A program made the position numbers and the translations under genes. Below, piece after piece: positions 22,852 to 25,606 of a stretch of DNA of 25,606 nt. The notes beneath the pieces are model-generated. The model was not told the origin of the DNA and searched no databases. It saw only the letters and a list, made by a program, of their open reading frames with translations. Source of the DNA: an uncultured Asticcacaulis sp. (lineage in GTDB: Bacteria > Pseudomonadota > Alphaproteobacteria > Caulobacterales > Caulobacteraceae); assembly GCA_946482045.1 (NCBI GenBank), contig CAMLPZ010000022.1:1-25606 (forward strand). The letters are read 5' to 3'. How positions within the stretch are numbered: position 1 is the stretch's first letter; each line of letters begins with the position of its first letter.

Positions 22852-23853
22852 ATGAATCATAATCTGCCGTCTTCGATCGCCGAACTGCTTGCCTCGCGTA
22901 AGCTGGTTTCGGGAGAAGCGCGGGCATTCATGTCGCACCTCGATATGACGCTTTATAACAATCCCGCCGGTGGGGTTACGGTCATCATGATCGTCTATCA
23001 TACTGGCCAGATCCTGTTCGAAAGCATCGAGGCGGTCCTGAAGGACCCGCGGGTCGAACAGTTCATTATCATCGACAATGGTTCGCCCGCCGCGATGGCA
23101 GAGCGGCTGCAGGCCTTGAGCGAAACCTACGACCATATCCTGCTCGTCCAGGGGCAGGGCAATATCGGATTCGCCAAGGCCGCTAATCTGGGCGCGCACC
23201 TGGCTAACCAGCCCTGGCTGGTCTTCCTTAACCCGGACGCACAACTGCAACCGGGCTGCATCGACAAGTTGATTGAGGCCGCCACAGGTCAGCCTTCGCC
23301 GTGCATCGTCGGCGCGCGGCTTCTCAACCCGGACCTGACCGAGCAACGCGGTGCGCGGCGCGGCGAAGTCACGCCGGTCACGACGCTGGTCAGCCTGCTG
23401 CACCTCAGCCGTGTCTTCAAGAGCCTGCGCAAATATGAGATACATTTGGAGGACGAGGTTCTTCCGGATTCGCCGATTTCGGTTCCGACCATATCGGGTG
23501 CCTGTTTCATCACGACGCGCAATGATTTTGCCCGGCTGAAGGGCTTCGATGCCCGCTTCTTCCTGCACGTCGAAGATGTCGATTTGTGCTGGCGTGCGCG
23601 CCAGATGGGCGGAACCGTGCTGTTCCATCCCAAGGCCGAGGTCGTCCACGAGGGGCAGACGTCGCGCGCCGAGCCGGTCTTCGTCGAATGGAACAAGGGC
23701 GTGGGCCTTGTCTATTATTTCCGGAAACGCGCGGACACGCTGTGGCGCAAGCTCTACGTTCTGGCGCTCAGTCCATTCATCCTCGGCGTCTCGGTCGCAC
23801 GTGCCTCGATGCGTCCGCGCCTGCGAGACGACGACGAAGTCCCGGCCGAATAG
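22852..23853 (+). CDS. GT2-family glycosyltransferase (rhamnosyltransferase-like)
   Basis: A 333-residue GT-A fold enzyme. After a 40-residue N-terminal extension come VTVIMIVYHTG, QFIIIDNGSP, GNIGFAKAANLG and the metal-binding region LVFLNPDAQLQPG, then ISGACFITTRNDFARLKGFDARFFLHVEDVDLCWR, read in two parts at about residues 215-250, with the ED catalytic motif. This motif set is that of WbbL/RfbF-type rhamnosyltransferases and related O-antigen or exopolysaccharide enzymes; the sugar is not determined. The C-terminus holds a hydrophobic stretch (LYVLALSPFILGVSVA) that may associate with the membrane. A strong GGGGGGAG ribosome site follows the thrS stop by only a base, so it is probably co-transcribed with thrS. 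Confidence 0.9.
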   Translation: MNHNLPSSIAELLASRKLVSGEARAFMSHLDMTLYNNPAGGVTVIMIVYHTGQILFESIEAVLKDPRVEQFIIIDNGSPAAMAERLQALSETYDHILLVQGQGNIGFAKAANLGAHLANQPWLVFLNPDAQLQPGCIDKLIEAATGQPSPCIVGARLLNPDLTEQRGARRGEVTPVTTLVSLLHLSRVFKSLRKYEIHLEDEVLPDSPISVPTISGACFITTRNDFARLKGFDARFFLHVEDVDLCWRARQMGGTVLFHPKAEVVHEGQTSRAEPVFVEWNKGVGLVYYFRKRADTLWRKLYVLALSPFILGVSVARASMRPRLRDDDEVPAE

Positions 23854-23884
23854 CCCCGCCATATTTGTTGACATCTGACTCGCT

Positions 23885-25576
23885 TCAGGGCGTTTCAGGA
23901 GTGTTCCTGTAGAGCGTCAGGACTTCGTCATGGCCATTATAGTTGTGGCCGCTGACCTGGCTCACCTTTTGGGGTGTGACGCCGGCGGCATGGGCGGCGG
24001 CCTGAAACGCCTGTTCCTGTCTTGACTCCACGAAAACCGGGCGCCCATCGATCAGCGCCTGCACCGCGCAGGTCGCCTCTTCATTGCACAGCTTCGTCCT
24101 GGTGCCCATGGCGAAGACGAAGCTCGGCTCGGCGAAACCGAGCGTGGCCACGGGGCCGGGGGCCTTGCCCTGGCGCGGGTCAAGTTGCGCCGTGCGCAAG
24201 GCGGTCTCCATCTGGCGCGACATCCAGAGTGGTGTCAGCGCCGAGGCCAGACTGAACAGGCCCAGGTGCGTGATGACGCCGGCGGCCAGCAGGAAGCCGA
24301 AGCCGTAGCGCTGGTGCCCGCGCCACAAGAGCCAGCCCGCAAATGGCGCCAGAACCAGCGCGCCGGTCGCGGTCAACAGGGCCAGGAGGAAGGTTGGGCC
24401 ACCGCCCCATTCACCGTGCGCATAAAAGACGATGGCCGTGAAGATGACGCCGCCCAGTGCGCCGCATACGCCGTTGATGATTTGCGCCCAGCGCTTCAGG
24501 GGCACATCTAGCGAGACCGCGCACAGCCAGGCCAGGGCCGCGAACACGGGTAAGGGGTAATGCGGCAGCTTGGTCGGCATCAGTTCGAAAATCAGGAAGC
24601 TGGGCACGAACCAGGCAATGGCGAAACGGACAGCTGGTTCCTTCCAGCGCTGTATCGCCGTCTGGATGGCGCCGCCGAACAGCCAACTGGCTGGGAACAT
24701 GGTCGCGCTCAGCAAGAGGAGGTGGTAGCCCGGCAGGCCGAAATGGCCTTCGGAGCCGCTGTCGAGCTTGTCTTTGAGATCGCCGCCGATCGAGGACGCC
24801 CAAAAGGCGCCGTCGGTGGTGACGGTAATGGCGATGGCCCATGGCCCGCAGATGAGCGCGACCATGATCAGGCCCGACAGCCAGCCCAGGTGTTTCGCCC
24901 AGCCGATGCGGCGGTCCATCGCCCACAGCGCCACGATGGCGGTGCCGAACACCATGGCGGGCACGGGACCCTTTACCAGTATGGCGGCCGCCAGAGACAG
25001 CCACATGACGAATTTCAGCTTGAGGATTTTGGGCTTGGGCGCGTCCGCCGGCAGGTCGCGGGTCCTAAGGTAAATCTGGCCTAGGGCCGCCATCATCAGC
25101 ACAATCAGTCCGCACATCATCGCGTCGGTCTTGGCGAAGAAGGCTTCGGTGGCTAGCATGAAGGTCACGCCGAACAGGAGCCCGGCCTTGGTGCCTATAC
25201 GCGTGCCGAACGCCCGCGAGGCGCCCCAGGCGCAGGCAAAGGCCGCCAGCGCCGCCCCCAGCAGGGACGGGAACCGGTAGGGCGCGATGTCGCGCGCAGC
25301 GACCGAAGAGGTCAGTTTGACGCTTAGTGCCTGCATCCAGTGGATACCGACTGGCTTCTTGTGCCGCGGTGTGTCCTGGTAGTTGATGTTGATGTAGTCG
25401 CCGGTCTCCAGCATTTGCGACGTCGCCTGGGCGAAGCGCGATTCGTCGCGGTCCAATGGCGGCATCAGGAAGACCAGTGGCAGGGCGGCGAGAAGGGTTA
25501 ACAGGGCGGCCAGAAGCGGTCCGCGCATGCCGCCCGAGACGAGATTCACGATCTGGGGCGGAAGAAGCCGTGTCAT
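23885..25576 (-). CDS. ArnT/PMT-like polyprenyl-phosphate sugar transferase (GT-C fold)
   Basis: A 563-residue integral membrane protein with about 11-13 hydrophobic segments. The first loop carries PPLDRDESRFAQATSQMLETGDY, where the Asp/Glu cluster matches the catalytic loop of ArnT and PMT enzymes, followed by QDTPRHKKPVGIHWMQ. FFAKTDAMM and TKLPHYPLPVFAALAW are further family elements. The C-terminal 130 residues form a soluble periplasmic domain (VATLGFAEPSFVFAMG onward) as in ArnT. Enzymes of this family move a sugar from undecaprenyl phosphate to lipid A or another envelope acceptor; which one is unknown. The start at 25576 has a weak AGG site; only 30 bp remain upstream. Its stop is 31 bp from the convergent GT2 stop, with no visible terminator. 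Confidence 0.9.
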   Translation of the reverse strand: MTRLLPPQIVNLVSGGMRGPLLAALLTLLAALPLVFLMPPLDRDESRFAQATSQMLETGDYININYQDTPRHKKPVGIHWMQALSVKLTSSVAARDIAPYRFPSLLGAALAAFACAWGASRAFGTRIGTKAGLLFGVTFMLATEAFFAKTDAMMCGLIVLMMAALGQIYLRTRDLPADAPKPKILKLKFVMWLSLAAAILVKGPVPAMVFGTAIVALWAMDRRIGWAKHLGWLSGLIMVALICGPWAIAITVTTDGAFWASSIGGDLKDKLDSGSEGHFGLPGYHLLLLSATMFPASWLFGGAIQTAIQRWKEPAVRFAIAWFVPSFLIFELMPTKLPHYPLPVFAALAWLCAVSLDVPLKRWAQIINGVCGALGGVIFTAIVFYAHGEWGGGPTFLLALLTATGALVLAPFAGWLLWRGHQRYGFGFLLAAGVITHLGLFSLASALTPLWMSRQMETALRTAQLDPRQGKAPGPVATLGFAEPSFVFAMGTRTKLCNEEATCAVQALIDGRPVFVESRQEQAFQAAAHAAGVTPQKVSQVSGHNYNGHDEVLTLYRNTPETP

Positions 25577-25606
25577 GCGATCAACCTGGAACCAAGGGTA
25601 GAGCCG

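Overview
The window looks like chromosomal core sequence from an alphaproteobacterium, most probably the Caulobacterales (Caulobacter/Asticcacaulis type). The basis is high GC, a Caulobacter-like RpoH next to an RluD-type pseudouridine synthase, the alphaproteobacterial form of SerC, tight ATGA-coupled operons and isolated ExbD proteins with the same look. This placement is an inference. I see no prophage, insertion sequence, CRISPR array, tRNA or rRNA.

Layout. 3-4453 (+): a translationally coupled run of murC (5' end cut off), a GFA-fold zinc protein, murB, a beta-hydroxyacid dehydrogenase and folP. 4450-5069 (-): an unrecognised protein and a DUF1653 protein, overlapping folP at the 3' end. 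5156-5935 (+): thiD. 6007-7023 (-): two paralogous small Arg/Asp-rich secreted proteins, each with its own terminator and a matching pair of 11-bp-spaced direct repeats upstream. 7273-9885 (+): serC and purA (TTG start). 10121-10939 (+): a two-domain response regulator with a degenerate receiver. 10991-13836 (-): rpoH, rluD and a first exbD. 13988-16268 (+): a small GWEIV protein, an SPFH membrane protein, an Arc-type ribbon-helix-helix protein, then a DUF4349 lipoprotein that seems frameshifted in its signal peptide. 16332-17689 (-): a second exbD and folE. 17920-23853 (+): cysS, an SRPBCC protein, a NifU/IscU-like protein, yidD, thrS and a GT2 glycosyltransferase. 23885-25576 (-): an ArnT/PMT-like membrane glycosyltransferase.

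How the genes fit. Most are housekeeping: peptidoglycan precursors (murC, murB), folate/pterin (folP, folE), thiamine (thiD), serine/PLP (serC), purines (purA), heat-shock sigma factor, rRNA modification, two aminoacyl-tRNA synthetases and envelope assembly (yidD, glycosyltransferases). The accessory interest is in 5.9-7.3 kb (secreted paralog pair) and 13.3-16.9 kb (two exbD genes flanking an SPFH/RHH/DUF4349 cassette).

Most notable signals. (1) A stem-loop with an identical 7-nt loop and three compensatory stem changes lies at exactly the same distance upstream of both exbD genes. (2) The 3' end of purA is duplicated just downstream; the coding differences are synonymous except that the stop became Trp. 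(3) A GT-dinucleotide frameshift separates the signal peptide start of the DUF4349 protein from its lipobox. (4) A 16-bp palindrome lies in the promoter of the SPFH/RHH operon. (5) The secreted paralog pair shares upstream operator architecture. All were found by reading, with no database search.
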